Counted from the stretch's first letter, positions 49,801 to 62,800 are shown. The stretch: 64,000 nucleotides of DNA from Lethocerus indicus (GCA_019843655.1 JACDQD010000007.1:21842365-21906364); one strand, 5' to 3'. Made by a program: numbers and translations. The notes: generated from the letters alone by a model not told the origin.

Positions 49801-52800
49801 GGGAGGATGTGAGTTGTCGACGGGCAAGCGGTGGTCCGGGGGAAGGGTCGGGGCGGCACGGCGGGTAGGAGGGCCGAGGGAGGATGTGAGTTGTCGACGG
49901 GCAAGCGGTCGTCTGGGGAAGGTCTGGGGCGGCACGGCGGGTAGGAGGCCCGAGGGAGGATGTGAGTTGTCGACGGGCGGTGGTCGGGGAAGAAGCGACG
50001 GGCAAGCGGTGGTCCGGGGGAAGGTTCGGGGCGGCACGGCGGGTAGGAGGCCTGAGGGAGGATGTGAGTTGTCGACGGGCAAGCGGTGGTCCGGGGGAAG
50101 GTTCGGGGCGGCACGGCGGGTAGGAGGCCCGAGGGAGGATGTGAGTTGTCGACGGGCAAGCGGTGGTCCGGGGGAAGGTTCGGGGCGGCACGGCGGGTAG
50201 GAGGCCTGAGGGAGGATGTGAGTTGTCGACGGGCAAGCGGTGGTCCGGGGGAAGGTTCGGGGCGGCACGGCGGGCAGGAGGCCCGAGGGAGGATGTGAGT
50301 TGTCGACGGGCAAGCGGTGGTCCGGGGGAGGGTTCGGGGCGGCACGGCGGGTAGGAGGCCTGAGGGAGGATGTGAGTTGTCGACGGGCAAGCGGTGGTCC
50401 GGGGGAAGGTTCGGGGCGGCACGGCGGGTAGGAGGCCCGAGGGAGGATGTGAGTTGTCGACGGGCAAGCGGTGGTCCGGGGGAAGGTTCGGGGCGGCACG
50501 GCGGGTAGGAGGCCCGAGGGAGGATGTGAGTTGTCGACGGGCAAGCGGGGGTCCGGGGAGGTTGGGGCGGCACGGCGGGTAGGAGGCCGGAGGGAGGATG
50601 TGAGTTGTCGACGGGCAAGCGGGGGTCCGGGGGAAGGTTCGGGGCGGCACGGCGGGTAGGAGGCCGGAGGGAGGATGTGAGTTGTCGACGGGCAAGCGGT
50701 GGTCCGGGGGAAGGTTCGGGGCGGCACGGCGGGTAGGAGGCCGGAGGGAGGATGTGAGTTGTCGACGGGCAAGCGGTGGTCCGGGGGAGGTTCGGGGCGG
50801 CACGGCGGGTAGGTGGCCGGAGGGAGGATGTGAGTTGTCGACGGGCAAGCGGTGGTCCGGGGAAGGTTCGGGGCGGCACGGCGGGTAGGAGGCCGGAGGG
50901 AGGATGTGAGTTGTCGACGGGCAAGCGGTGGTCCGGGGAGGTTCGGGGCGGCACGGCGGGTAGGTGGCCGGAGGGAGGATGTGAGTTGTCGACGGGCAAG
51001 CGGTGGTCGTGGGGGTGGTTCCGGGCGGCACGGGGGGTAGGAGGCCGGGTGAAGGATGTGAGTTGTCGACGGGCAAGCGGGGGTCCGGGGAAGGTTCGGG
51101 GCGGCACGGCGGGCAGGAGGCCGGCGGGAGGATGTGAGTTGTCGACGGGCAAGCGGTGGTCCGGGGGAAGGTTCGGGGCGGCACGGCGGGTAGGAGGCCG
51201 AGGGAGGATGTGAGTTGTCGACGGGCAAGCGGTGGTCCGGGGGAAGGTTCGGGGCGGCACGGCGGGTAGGAGGCCGGAGGGAGGATGTGAGTTGTCGACG
51301 GGCAAGCGGTGGTCCGGGGGAGGGTTCGGGGCGGCACGGCGGGCAGGAGGCCGGAGGGAGGATGTGAGTTGTCGACGGGCAAGCGGTGGTCCGGGGGAAG
51401 GTTCGGGGCGGCACGGCGGGCAGGAGGCCGGAGGGAGGATGTGAGTTGTCGACGGGCAAGCGGTGGTCGAAGGGTGGTCCGGGGAAGGGCAGGTTGGTCG
51501 GGGGAAGGTACGGCGGGTAGGAGGCCTGATGTCGACGGGTATCTGGGGCGGCAGGCGGGCAGTGTGAGTGTCGACGGGCAAGCGGTGGTCCGGGGAAGGT
51601 CTGGGCGGCACGGCAGGAGGGCCCGAGGGAGGATGGAGCTGTCGACGGGCAAGCGGTGGTCCGGGGAGGTCTGGCACGGAGGAAGGGAGGATGTGAGCTG
51701 TCGACGGGCAAGCGGTGGTCTGGGGAGGTTCGGGCGGCACGGCGGGCAGGAGGCCGAGGGAGGATGTGAGTTGTCGACGGGCAAGCGGTGGTCCGGGGAG
51801 GTCTGGGCGGCACGGCGGGTAGGAGGGCAGGGAGGATGGAGTTGTCGACGGGCAAGCGGTGGTCCGGGGAGGTTCTGGGCGGCACGGCGGGCAGGAGGCC
51901 CGAGGGAGGATGTGAGTTGTCGACGGGCAAGCGGAGGAGGCGGGTAGGAGGGCCCGAGGAGGATGTGAGTTGTCGACGGGCAAGCGGTGGTCCGGGGAAC
52001 GGCGGGCAGGAGGCCTGAGGGAGGATGGAGCTGTCGACGCAAGCGGTGGTCCGGGGAAGGACGGCGGGTAGGAGGCCTGAGGGAGGATGAGTTGTCGACG
52101 GGCAAGCGGTGGTCCGGGGAAGGTCTGGGGCGGCACGGCGGGCAGGAGGGCCGAGGAGGATGGAGCTGTCGACGGGCAAGCGGTGGTCCGGGGAACGGTA
52201 GGAGGGAGGGAGGATGTGGAGTTGTCGACGGGCAAGCGGTGGTCTGGGGGAGGACGGCGGGTAGGAGGGCCGAGGGAGGATGTGAGTTGTCGACGGGCAA
52301 GCGGTGGTCCGGGGAAGGTTCGGGGCGGCACGGCGGTAGGAGGGCCCGAGGGAGGATGAGTTGTCGACGGGCAAGCGGTGGTCCGGGGAAGGACGGCGGG
52401 TAGGAGGGCCGAGGGAGGATGTGAGTTGTCGACGGGCAAGCGGTGGTCCGGGGGGAGGTTCGGGGCGGCACGGCGGGTAGGAGGCCGGGGGGAGGATGTG
52501 AGTTGTCGACGGGCAAGCGGTGGTCCGGGGGGAGGTTCGGGGCGGCACGGCGGGTAGGAGGCCGGAGGGAGGATGTGAGTTGTCGACGGGCAAGCGGTGG
52601 TCCGGGGAAGGAAGGTGAGGGAGGATGAGTTGTCGACGGGCGCGGGGCGGCACGGCGGGCAGGAGGTCTGAGGGAGGATGTGAGTTGTCGACGGGCAAGC
52701 GGTGGTCCGGGGAAGGAAGGTGAGGGAGGATGAGTTGTCGACGGGCGGAGTCCGGGGACGGCACGGGGGCAGGAGGCCGAGGGAGGATGGAGTTGTCGAC

Positions 52801-53207
52801 GGGCAAGCGGTGGTCCGGGGAAGGTCTGGGCGGCACGGCGGGCAGGAGGCCGAGGGAGGATGTGAGTTGTCGACGGGCAAGCGGTGGTCCGGGGGAAGGT
52901 CGGGGCGGCACGGCGGGCAGGAGGCCGAGGGAGGATGTGAGTTGTCGACGGGCAAGCGGTGGTCCGGGGAGGTTCGGGGCGGCACGGCGGGTAGGAGGGC
53001 CGAGGGAGGATGTGAGTTGTCGACGGGCAAGCGGTGGTCCGGGGGGAGGTTCGGGGCGGCACGGCGGGTAGGAGGGCCGAGGGAGGATGTGAGTTGTCGA
53101 CGGGCAAGCGGTGGTCCGAGGGAAGGTTCGGGGCGGCACGGCGGGTAGGAGGCCCGAGGGAGGATGTGAGTTGTCGACGGGCAAGCGGTGGTCCGGGCGG
53201 AGGTTCG
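46834..53207. repeat. GC-rich 77-bp satellite array, about 80 copies
   Basis: Tandem copies of a 77-bp unit fill 6.37 kb. The unit runs through GTGAGTTGTCGACGGGCAAG, CGGTGGTCCGGGGGAAGGTT, CGGGGCGGCACGGCGGGTAG and GAGGCCCGAGGGAGGAT. It is about 71% GC, with 41 G and 14 C on the plus strand, about nine CpG, and a GTCGAC site in almost every copy. Many units are 76 or 75 bp because of one-base deletions in the CCGGGGGAA or GGAGGCCCGAG runs. Length divided by period gives about 83 units. Copies at about 51,460-52,800 are shortened and scrambled. Long open frames on the minus strand (up to 2173 codons, Pro/Arg/Thr-rich) arise because the complementary unit contains no stop triplet in any frame. 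Indels that are not multiples of three, and the simultaneous openness of all frames, argue against protein coding. I do not recognise the unit from a described satellite. Confidence 0.97.
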
Positions 53208-55731
53208 AAAGGGCTTAGTAAGATGGCTGACACAACCCCCGCCCCCGGTGTGGGCGTCAGCCGCACAAACCGAGGCCTACCCACCCTCTACCACTACCTT
53301 TTTCCGGTTCGTTTCCTTTTCCCCATTTACCAAAAGCCAAATATACCCGGACGAAAATTAAACTCCTATCCCCGGCAAGGATTAGGACAGCAAATTAAGG
53401 TCACGCGATATAAAATATTTAATTAATTTCTTCCCGATTCCAGTAACTGTCCCTTATATAATACATACAAAAAAATAAAAATAAGGCACTTTAATTTATA
53501 CTTCAGAGACGTGCCTTAAACTTATAAGATAAAAAATGCCTGCATTATGTCCCTGTGATTGTCAGTCTCCCACTAACGCCGCTCATCCTTTTTTCTATAA
53601 TATACTCATAATAGAATAGAAAAAAATAAATTTATTATGAGAGTGTAGCTTAAAAACTAATCTTCTAGTATGATACGTTAGTAACTTCATAATAATGTAA
53701 TTTATTGAGTACTGTGTTTAGGGCCGTTGAACAATTCAGGCATACTGCCCCATTTGTATTTCTAATCTCCTATCCGAGCTTCTGAGGTATAAATCGAAGG
53801 AATGAAGAAAGGGGCCGAGTCGGGAAGCTTTACCTCGTTGGTCCTGTCCCTCTGTCTATTCTTCGCGTTTCCTAAGCTAAATTAGGCCCTGGAAGGAAGG
53901 AGTGAAGGGTAAAACAAAGGGCATGGTGTGCACTCGACAACGGCCCATTATTCACAGTCGGATTGATAATAACCCAATTATAAATCCATTCTTTCATCGT
54001 TGGAATGTTTTAACCAGTTTTCGTTTAATACCGTTCATTTTATTAATAATATTTTTCACAATATAAAAATTTAGAAATTTAAAAATTCGAAGCACTAAAT
54101 ATTACTAAAAATAGAAATCAACGCTTTAATGTTATAAACAGAAATCACACACTACGTTCCAGAAATTGCACCACGCTTATTTCATGAACTACCGACACGA
54201 ACTGAACTCACTCATTATCGTTAGTAATGCTTGTCGCGATAAAAGTGTTCAATGTCCCAGACTTTAATGTAAACGAGTTAAAAAAAAAAGAATAGAACGT
54301 TCGATAAATAAATTAAAGTCGGCAAAAGAACATTAATGGGGCATAGCACGAGCCTCTCCCAGGGAGGGGCTATTACTAATTCATTATCAGCTAATTAGGG
54401 GAATTACCGCAAGAATACAGTTATGTTAGTGAAGGATCAAAGCGTTAGAGAAGTTGAAATATTTAAGTAACATGTGGGGAACAAATATGCAAACCCCGAA
54501 ACTTCAATGATTGCTTTTATTTCATTAAAAAATGCGCGTTTACACAAACAAGAATTCAAAAGGTTCAAATGTTCAGGAATTACAAAGTTCATTAGTTTGA
54601 ATGGGTTGAAACACGACAGTCTTGGAACTAAACCTCAAAATGCCTGGGCACGCAGACTGGTATCGTCTTTTTTTTATTTCCTTTTTTAATTTCCGTAATT
54701 CCATCATTATTTTGAGTGCAGAAAGTTCATTGTTACTTAGCTAAAAAAACGGTCGGGTAGGAAATTCATTAAATCACAAACTAGGAGTGGTGAAGGCGAT
54801 AAATAAAAGGTAATCCGATAAAGTTTTTTTTTATATAAAATTACGTTACGCTATTTTCATAATTTTGGGTTATCATTTAAAAACAAATATCCAGACGTCA
54901 TACAATTTTCAGTAATCCTAAGTATCTAAAACCGATGTAATTTATAATAATATTAGTGTAAAACAATTTTCTCGGAAAACGAACAACGCCCACTTGTTTG
55001 ATTCAGAATGTACAGAAAAAGACGAAAAACTGGGCAGAGTCTACCCCTTTATTTATTCATCGTTCCTAAAAACTTCATCTGGGGTTGCTCACTGTTCAGG
55101 CCACGCAATCCCGGGCGTGGGATGAGAGAAAAACCCCCGCCGGGTAATACGGGGTCGGGGGGGAGGGGAAACTTCCATGGGCAAATAAACCCACGACATT
55201 CCCCATCCAGGGACGGACGTGCTCTTAATAAATAAGGAGCGTTGTTCAACAGAGAAGGTTCTCCGGGTCACCCGAACGTTTAGAGACCAGTCCTGGAAAT
55301 GACGCCACGACATCCCAGCAGAAACAATAGGAACAAGTAGCGTTCCACCAGAAGTGACCATACTTGAAAGGACTAAAGATATGTAGGTCTATAATTCATT
55401 TTAAAATATTGTAAAATGATTAGGGACTTTTTATTCGAACCAAGTAGCTACCGCGGATTATTTTAATGGTATAAAAATGGATCAGAACATACTGGAAGGC
55501 TAAACTAGTAAATAACACAGTTCTAGACGGAACAAATAAACATGACCTAGTACGGAAAAATCTGTGAAGAAATTATTTGTATTAAATACTAAAACAGTGA
55601 AATTAATATTTTAATTAAGTATTTTCGTATAAATATATATCACTTTAGATAAACTGTCAGGTAAAGTGTTAACAAATTCGAGAATTTCTTTTATTGATAT
55701 TCTACAGTTTAAGATCAGTGAAACCACGGCG
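53208..55731. other. array flank and AT-rich gene-free DNA
   Basis: The first 200 bases right of the array hold a 67-codon ATG frame (53,223-53,426) with a good start context (A at -3, G at +4), but no recognisable domain. Beyond this the DNA is AT-rich. A near-perfect 9-bp hairpin (GCCTCTCCC/GGGAGGGGC) lies at about 54,351-54,369, and a GC-rich patch at 55,090-55,340. No gene is supported. Confidence 0.4.
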
Positions 55732-55787
55732 CTCATGAAACTAACCCTCAACACAAACAAGTCATGCAGTGTAGTATCAGCGCCGTT
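55732..55787 (+). repeat. dispersed repeat, copy A
   Basis: This segment and 59,767-59,826 are about 95% identical over 57 aligned bases, in the same orientation (three substitutions and one 3-bp indel). Weaker similarity extends on both sides, for example CTGAATTTCC about 25 bp downstream in each. The family is not identified; a transposon remnant is most likely. Confidence 0.8.
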
Positions 55788-58700
55788 GAGTCGAAGAGTA
55801 CATAATCTTCTGAATTTCCTAAATATCATCTAAGTAAAATACAGTATTGATAGTATAACATTCCAAACAAAATTTCAGGCTGAATATCTACAATAGAGTA
55901 GAATGCAGATAGCGGCTTCAAATGATTAAATTGTAAGAAACACACGCACAGCCATTATTCAGAATATCTTAACTCTAGTTACTGACGTCTTAGAAGTTCT
56001 GTATTTTCTAAAAAACTAAAACAATTTGATGCGATATTTGTTTAATTCGGTCGTTTCATAAACAACAATTAAAGTTTTAGAGTAGGGTGAAGACAATAAA
56101 TCCGGCGAGGTGTCTCAATTTCGGTATCTGTTCGCGTTCCGACGTCCTCGCGAACATAACTCATCCGTGACTCAGGTGGCATCGCTCGAATCCTAAACTG
56201 TCCCGTCCGACACGGGATTAGCGAGAGGCGATACCAATCTATCTGACGTGACGTTATGACGTGGAAATTAATAGAAAATATATTGTCACTTAGTTACTGT
56301 CAACAATATATGATTTCATTCACTGTCAAAACCGATTTGATTTACAAACTATATTCCATAGATTGTATCGGAGCCGTTTGAGCCCCCTACACACACACAC
56401 ACACACATACACCAGAAAAAAGGTTAAATAAAATATTTTTGGTGCCTTTCAGAATTATTGCTTTTCCTCTGTCAGATTTCAACCCCCCTCAGTAGACAAC
56501 ACGATCGCTTCCATGTGGCAGGATAGTGATGGTTTGCTTTCATATAAATCGAGGATGAAGGGGAAATCAATTAATTCAGGAAATAATTTCAAATAACCAG
56601 TCGCACGGGAGGTTGAAAGAGAAATGCTCGCAAGTCCCCTAACATATATGCTACATTATTATATCTACTGTTGGCTATATATAATAACGATTTTTAAATA
56701 AAATTAATACAACAAGACATATGTTCATGAATCATAATTAATTAAACCCAGGACAGGAAGATTTAATGAACCCACAAACGAATCAACTGGACGCTGGGAA
56801 ACGGCGGGCAAAGCGGAAAGTCCCCGGCCATTAGAGCGGGCATTCGATAGTTGGTTTAATTAAGAGTGGAGAACACCGATTTATTCCAGCGAAATTGCAC
56901 GGGCCCTGATTTATACCCCATATTTGGGAAACCATGTGCGTGCGAGCCACGGTTACACGTAACGGGACGGCAATTTCGCACCAATTAGACTAATTCAAAT
57001 TGTTGATGAGACGGTTTATTGAAACGCTTTCTCAATATCAATAAAAGTTAACTTTAACAGCAGCGTTTATTTGAATTTGTGACAGTACGATTAAAAATAC
57101 GTCCGAAGGTTATAATTCCCAGTTTATTACCTTAAAACTGATTTCCACAAGCCGATTACAAACGGACCCTACATTTGTACAGTTTAGTATTGCCATTCTG
57201 AAGGAAACTGTCGAACACATGGTTCATGTTTGACAACCGTTTCAAACTACAAATTAAACTAAAAACTACAACACTTGTACGATAAAACATTGATTTCATC
57301 TATAACGATTTCCGCTTCTTGACATTTTCAGTAGGTTACCTCATATCCAAGGTCGGTCGTTATTTTGTCATGTGTCTTATCGCCAATAATTACTGAAATT
57401 ACTATCCTGTATATAATTCAGAGGCGTTATAGTTTCTATTAATTAATCAAGTTGATGTGTCTAATTCGGAAAATCCACATGCTTTTCCTTATGTCCAAAT
57501 TGAAAAATTATACTAACCTATTTTTGTCATTGCTTCTCTCAACAAACTCAAAGGATTCCCAATACTACAGAACTTCTTTCTCTAAAATTTTATTTTTTAA
57601 GAGTACATCTCAACCGATTCAAAACTCACTTGCATAAATGCAAGATTAATACCGAGATACAAAAAAATACATCAACGCAACAGGTCATTATTAAGGAACG
57701 AACTAAATTTAAATACAAAGCACATTTTAGACATAATTAGCGTTTCCGTCCGCCATAAAGTTGTACTCTAAATATCGGAGATTCTATTGAGCACCAATTA
57801 ACCTAATTAAAATTGCCTTTTCGGTAATGTGTCAGTTATTAATATTCGACACCGCCGCCGGCGTGTAATCTCCTAGTTACGGATTTATTTCCTCCAGTTC
57901 AATTAAGACAAAACCCCGAGACAAGGCTCAAATTGAAGTTTAAATAAGTTATTATCATAAACCAAGAGGGTAAAGACGTCGAGCAGACACCAATTTGGTC
58001 TTGTCTTAAGAATTTATTAGTGTCAAAAGGGTCTTAGATCTTAGAATATGGACCCAATCCGTAATGGTATTATTAAACGTACATAAATCTTATCCACATA
58101 ACAATATAAATAAGTCTATGGCGGCCAAAAATCTGGTGTCATTTTCCAGATATAAAAGCTGAACTTGTAATTAATACAGAACGGTATTAGGACATACTTT
58201 TGTACAAAGAATTTATAAAAACATTTAATTAAATGTATGTTATTAGAAAGTTAATTATAAAAGGCGAATATTGATTAATTGTCAACGTCCGTTTCGCGGT
58301 TCATAATTAGGCGGTTAAACTATGACTGACATATCGTTCCAAATGCAGTAAAAATCAGGGCCTTAGCCAATCAAGCCGGTTATGAAATTATCACAAACAT
58401 TGAAGTGTTAATGAATCTAGGATTATGCATTCATCTCGAATCGTATAAACGGCATTTCGTTAAATGAAAGCTTTACCTGTTAGAAATTTTAAACATGAAA
58501 TTCGATTTCACTTAAAATAAATTAAAAGTAAACTGTTAGAAAAAGCGTGGTAAGTCAAGGGGCGAGTCATGGACGTGCTCCTAACAGCCGGTACTAACGA
58601 ATTCACGGAACGGTTTGGGTTGAAATTTAAGAGAAACCATAAAATAATTAAGATAAACAACAGAAAAACTAGACTGCGTCGTTAAACGCCGAGAGTGATG

Positions 58701-59021
58701 TCCCGGCAACACGCCAACAGACCGGACTCGAATACGAAATCGGTACTGACCTTTTTCGTCACTCCAATGCTGCATTTACCACCGGTTTTTCTCGAAGTTG
58801 AGCAACAGCCCAACAGCTTGCCCAAACAAACACGTTGCCCTCCTCGAGGAAGTACACAAAATTCGTTTTATATCAAAAGGAAGTGGCCACATGATTTACG
58901 TAACATCGCACAAAAAGAATAGTAGGGGAAACTAGTGGGTGGATTTCTCCTCTGGTGTTCTCTTGGTCCGTCTGATAACAATATCACTTGACGTTCCATA
59001 CGGTTATGGCAATAAAAAGAA

Positions 59022-59028
<7 letters not shown>
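55788..59028. other. AT-rich gene-free DNA
   Basis: No gene is recognised. An AC run occurs at about 56,389-56,408. Short frames (61-75 codons) show no family resemblance. Confidence 0.45.

Positions 59029-59079
<51 letters not shown>
59029..59079. repeat. (TA)n microsatellite
   Basis: About 25 TA units. It produces a false Ile-Tyr repeat on the minus strand. Confidence 0.95.
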
Positions 59080-59081
<2 letters not shown>

Positions 59082-59766
59082 CGCCGTAACGTTGGGAAAA
59101 CTGTGATGACCCTTCTCAGGCAGTGCAAGACAATTTAGTTCCTAAAAGAATTAAGTGAATGAAAAGGCTGATGAAAGTGTAGGAAAAAGGAAATCGATGA
59201 AATTTAAAAAGAAATATATCCTACCACGTGTCCGGTATATTAATACACAGAATACAAACATCTATCAATGGTAGTAGCGCTCCTCTAAATTTTATAGGGC
59301 TTTTTCCCAGGGAGTTTTACGAGCCACGGAATACTAAGTACATTAAGCTCTTTCTAAACCTAGGCTTAACCTACATCTTGACTTAATGTCTACACAGTCA
59401 GGCTACATGTTTTTACACCCGCAGTGAGAAAAATTAAATTAAATTCAAGCAGTATAGTATAATATATATCTGTGTAAGGAAATATATTTTATCCACTCGT
59501 TGTGTATGTAAAATATGTTACTACCATTCAAATAAATTGATTTTAATACAACTTAATACATACAGTCTATTGCTTAAAGGTAGGAGAAAGATAAAAGATT
59601 GTATAGGAAAACGAACCCGCCACCCCAGTTTACCCCGAAGCGATTATTTACTACCATCATTAATATTAAATTACTGCCTATTATATAATGTTGAATATTG
59701 TTTATTACATAGTATCAGATAAAATGCTAATTGAGAGACAGAACTGCAATTCAGTAAAAACGAGGG

Positions 59767-59826
59767 GCTCATGAATCTAACCCTCAACACACACAAGTCT
59801 TGCAGTGTAGTATTATCAGCGCCGTT
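59767..59826 (+). repeat. dispersed repeat, copy B
   Basis: Partner of the copy at 55,732-55,787, about 4.0 kb away in direct orientation. It carries a 3-bp TTA insertion relative to copy A. Confidence 0.8.
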
Positions 59827-62800
59827 CTTATGTACACGCTGAATTTCCATTAATTAAACTATCCAGTCAATTGTAAATTTATAATAGTCTCAAATATTTG
59901 CATTACAAATAATAAACAAAAGAAATTTAAAACTAAAAAATAGCTCCCGTCTTTTATAGTTATGATCGTAAAACATGTTATAGAGCAGAATAACAAACGA
60001 AATTGTTTTACATTGGATCGCTTACATAGTGCGTTGTCGTTAAAGTAGTCTAATATTAAGCTCGTACTCGGAAAAATACATGATTTGAAGTTAGAAATAC
60101 TGTTGCTAAAAGTTCGGCCAAAACACTTTTAATGGGGAAGAAAGTTTTTATTTAACGTTTCTTCTTTACTTCCAAAACGAATGCCATTCTCCTAAGGACT
60201 ACAATCTAACTCTATTTATAGAACACAACCTGCTAAATTGGTGCAACTTTATGTTAAAGTTTCCGAATTATACGCCCCTTTCCGAGATAAAATATTAGCT
60301 GTCCATTTTGAACTCAAACAACAATTCAGACCAGCACAAACAATTAAGTAGCTCGTAAAATTGGTGGGAAGCATATCTGCCTGTTGTAATCTAATGAAGG
60401 TTTGGAATCTTGTGTGTCTTGTTATTCCGTTTTATGGCCCACAGATTAGTGACAAATGTTAACTTAGTTCCTCGCAATAGGGGTTCATTTCAGCCATTAA
60501 CTCATCTAACGGTTAGTCGAACTGATGGGTGTACCTCTTGAAAGGGACCAATTGTGAGTCGGTGAGTGCGCGGTGATATGTTTCACATTTCTAAAAGGAG
60601 ACAGCCGAACATAAGGTTGTAACAGTACATAAATAGAATATTTATCACCGACGATAGCGAATAAAAATATAAAAAGATGGAGGAAGCGCTAAGTAAAACG
60701 AGGGTATGCGTGACAGACTGTAGTTCGAACCCTAGAACAGTTTCATCGATTCCCGGCCCATCACTTACCCAGGCCCCTCTCTTATATCGCCTTCAATATG
60801 TAAAATAGACTAAGAAAATGTGAAGTTGCACAGAGTCAGTAAACACCACCGCACTAAACAATCAGCAGATTAAGGAATCGAATTAACGAACGACAGACAT
60901 TTTGATTTGACAAAACGGTTGTTTCAGTATTCCCAGACAGCCCATACAGACATGTTTAACAGGACGCATAGTCTCGAGACGTTGATTATTGTTGATATGC
61001 TCTTTTAATTCAGTTTTGATAAATTTATTAATTTTTCAGGCTCTAATAAATCAAAACCAACATTTAACTATGCATGTACCCGAACTGTCTACAATAAAGT
61101 GGAATGCGGCTCGTGTAGTGCCACGCTAGAGTGCATTAAAAATAGTTTGTATGCAACTTTGAAATGAAACCGCATTAAAGTGTTAAATATTAATAGGAAA
61201 ACCGCATTGCGGGATTTAAAATGCCCAGAATTTTAATTTTACATGATCCCTGTCGTAAAATAAAAAGCTCCTTGCCGCGATGAAATATTACGTGTCATTT
61301 TTTATTTCAAACGTATATTTACGTCCTTGAGAACCGGAACAAAAATAATATCTCCATCAACCCGGGAAAGATTAACTCGTATTCGCGTGTTGTTTAATAT
61401 TCTGTCCGTCCTGAATAACCCTCAGAGTTGAAAGAATCCAGAGAGATATATCTCTGAGTCTTATAAAACTTACTTTAGCATGCAGTTTGATTCCTAAAAA
61501 TTAAAATTCTGCAGTAAAAAAGAAAACAAAAATAAAATCTAATTCTAACCGCCCGAAGGTCTTTTAAATATTTTCATTCTATTTACAGCGAATAAAGCAG
61601 TCCAAATTTGGTCGAAGCTATTTGTGTTGTAACGGTCGTATTTTAGGAAATATATTATCAGTGTGATTCTAGTCCAAATAATTACGCATGTAATAATAAA
61701 TGATGAAATGAAACCGTCCACATTACCGTTACATTAAATGATTTTCACAGAAATTATTAGAAAATGTATCCATTTACACCTACAATATAGCATAGAACGT
61801 AAAAACCCAACCTAGGCCCAATTCCGTACTTTAATAAAATTTTACAACTCACCGTGACCAGAAGCAAAACAAAAAATAAATTAAATAAACTACCGTATGG
61901 AATATGAAAATATATTCATAGATGGATGTAATTTTTTATGAGACGCTCGGCCCATGAATATTCATAGGCCACCAGTCGCAGAGATAAATTCGTTTCTTTC
62001 ATACTCAGCTTTAATTCAATTAACGGAAAAGCGAGAATAAAGTTAATAACAGAGAGCGGGAGTTTTGCCAAAGCGGAATAATTAAAAGTTGAGCGCGACG
62101 CCTTCTTTTTAAAAATCGCGCTCATTAGGCCCAGACCCGGTCAACTAATGACGTCAGCAACTCCATGCGTGAAAACCTACGTTCATTGTTACACCTTCTT
62201 GACCCCGCACGTACGCGTCCATAAATTTTATTCCTTTCGCAAAATCATTTACATTACTATTTGATAATTTGAGCACTATTTGATAGTCCAATAGAATAGC
62301 CCAAGAGAAACACCTGACGCTATTACTTGTAACATCGGATCTTTAAGAACAATATTTTGTAATGGCAAGCGGAGATGGCTAACCGCAGGTGTCCGGCGGA
62401 GGGCCCGTTAATACCCTCTTTGATGACTAATTTTATAAATTAAATTTCACAAAGATTATTAAAAATTCAAATAATCAATGAAGGTGCACATATTTAATTA
62501 ATATTTATTTATGGGGCTGTCTGTTACACATGTTTCCACTCTTTATAAGTGGCTGTAAAATGAAAACTGTGTCACTGAAGGAGCGGAATTGAAGAGGAGA
62601 CGTACGTAGAAGACAGAGGAAGGAATGAAACCGCGAGAAGCGTAAACAACAGGTCCCGCCCACGGTCTAATACAGGGCCTGCCCTATCTATAATAAAACT
62701 CCAGTTATCTTCGCCTGGAGCCCTAAAAGGGAACACAATGGCCCGCCCATTCTATATTGGCGCTCGGCGGTGCCGGGGAGCCTGATAAAATTACGATCCT

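Noticed and set aside
46807..53148. Many plus-strand frames of 61-212 codons in the array
   Set aside because: These are the same repeat read on the other strand, broken regularly by the TGA and TAG in each unit.
46763..53284. Giant minus-strand open frames (up to 2173 codons) as Pro-rich proteins
   Set aside because: They exist because the complement of the 77-bp unit lacks stop triplets in all frames. The unit length is not a multiple of three, one- and two-base indels between units are frequent, and the longest frame begins at GTG in the flank.
53223..53426. 67-codon ATG frame just right of the satellite
   Set aside because: Good start context, but the protein is unrecognised and lies in a frame that is also open through the satellite. 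It is too short to support alone.
55655..55680. Similarity to miR-8 (ACTGTCAGGTAAAG, 14 nt)
   Set aside because: No miR-8 5' arm is present. The local stem (CACTTTA/TAAAGTG) is only 7 bp and would put the mature sequence in the loop. A 14-nt match to one of many microRNAs can occur by chance.
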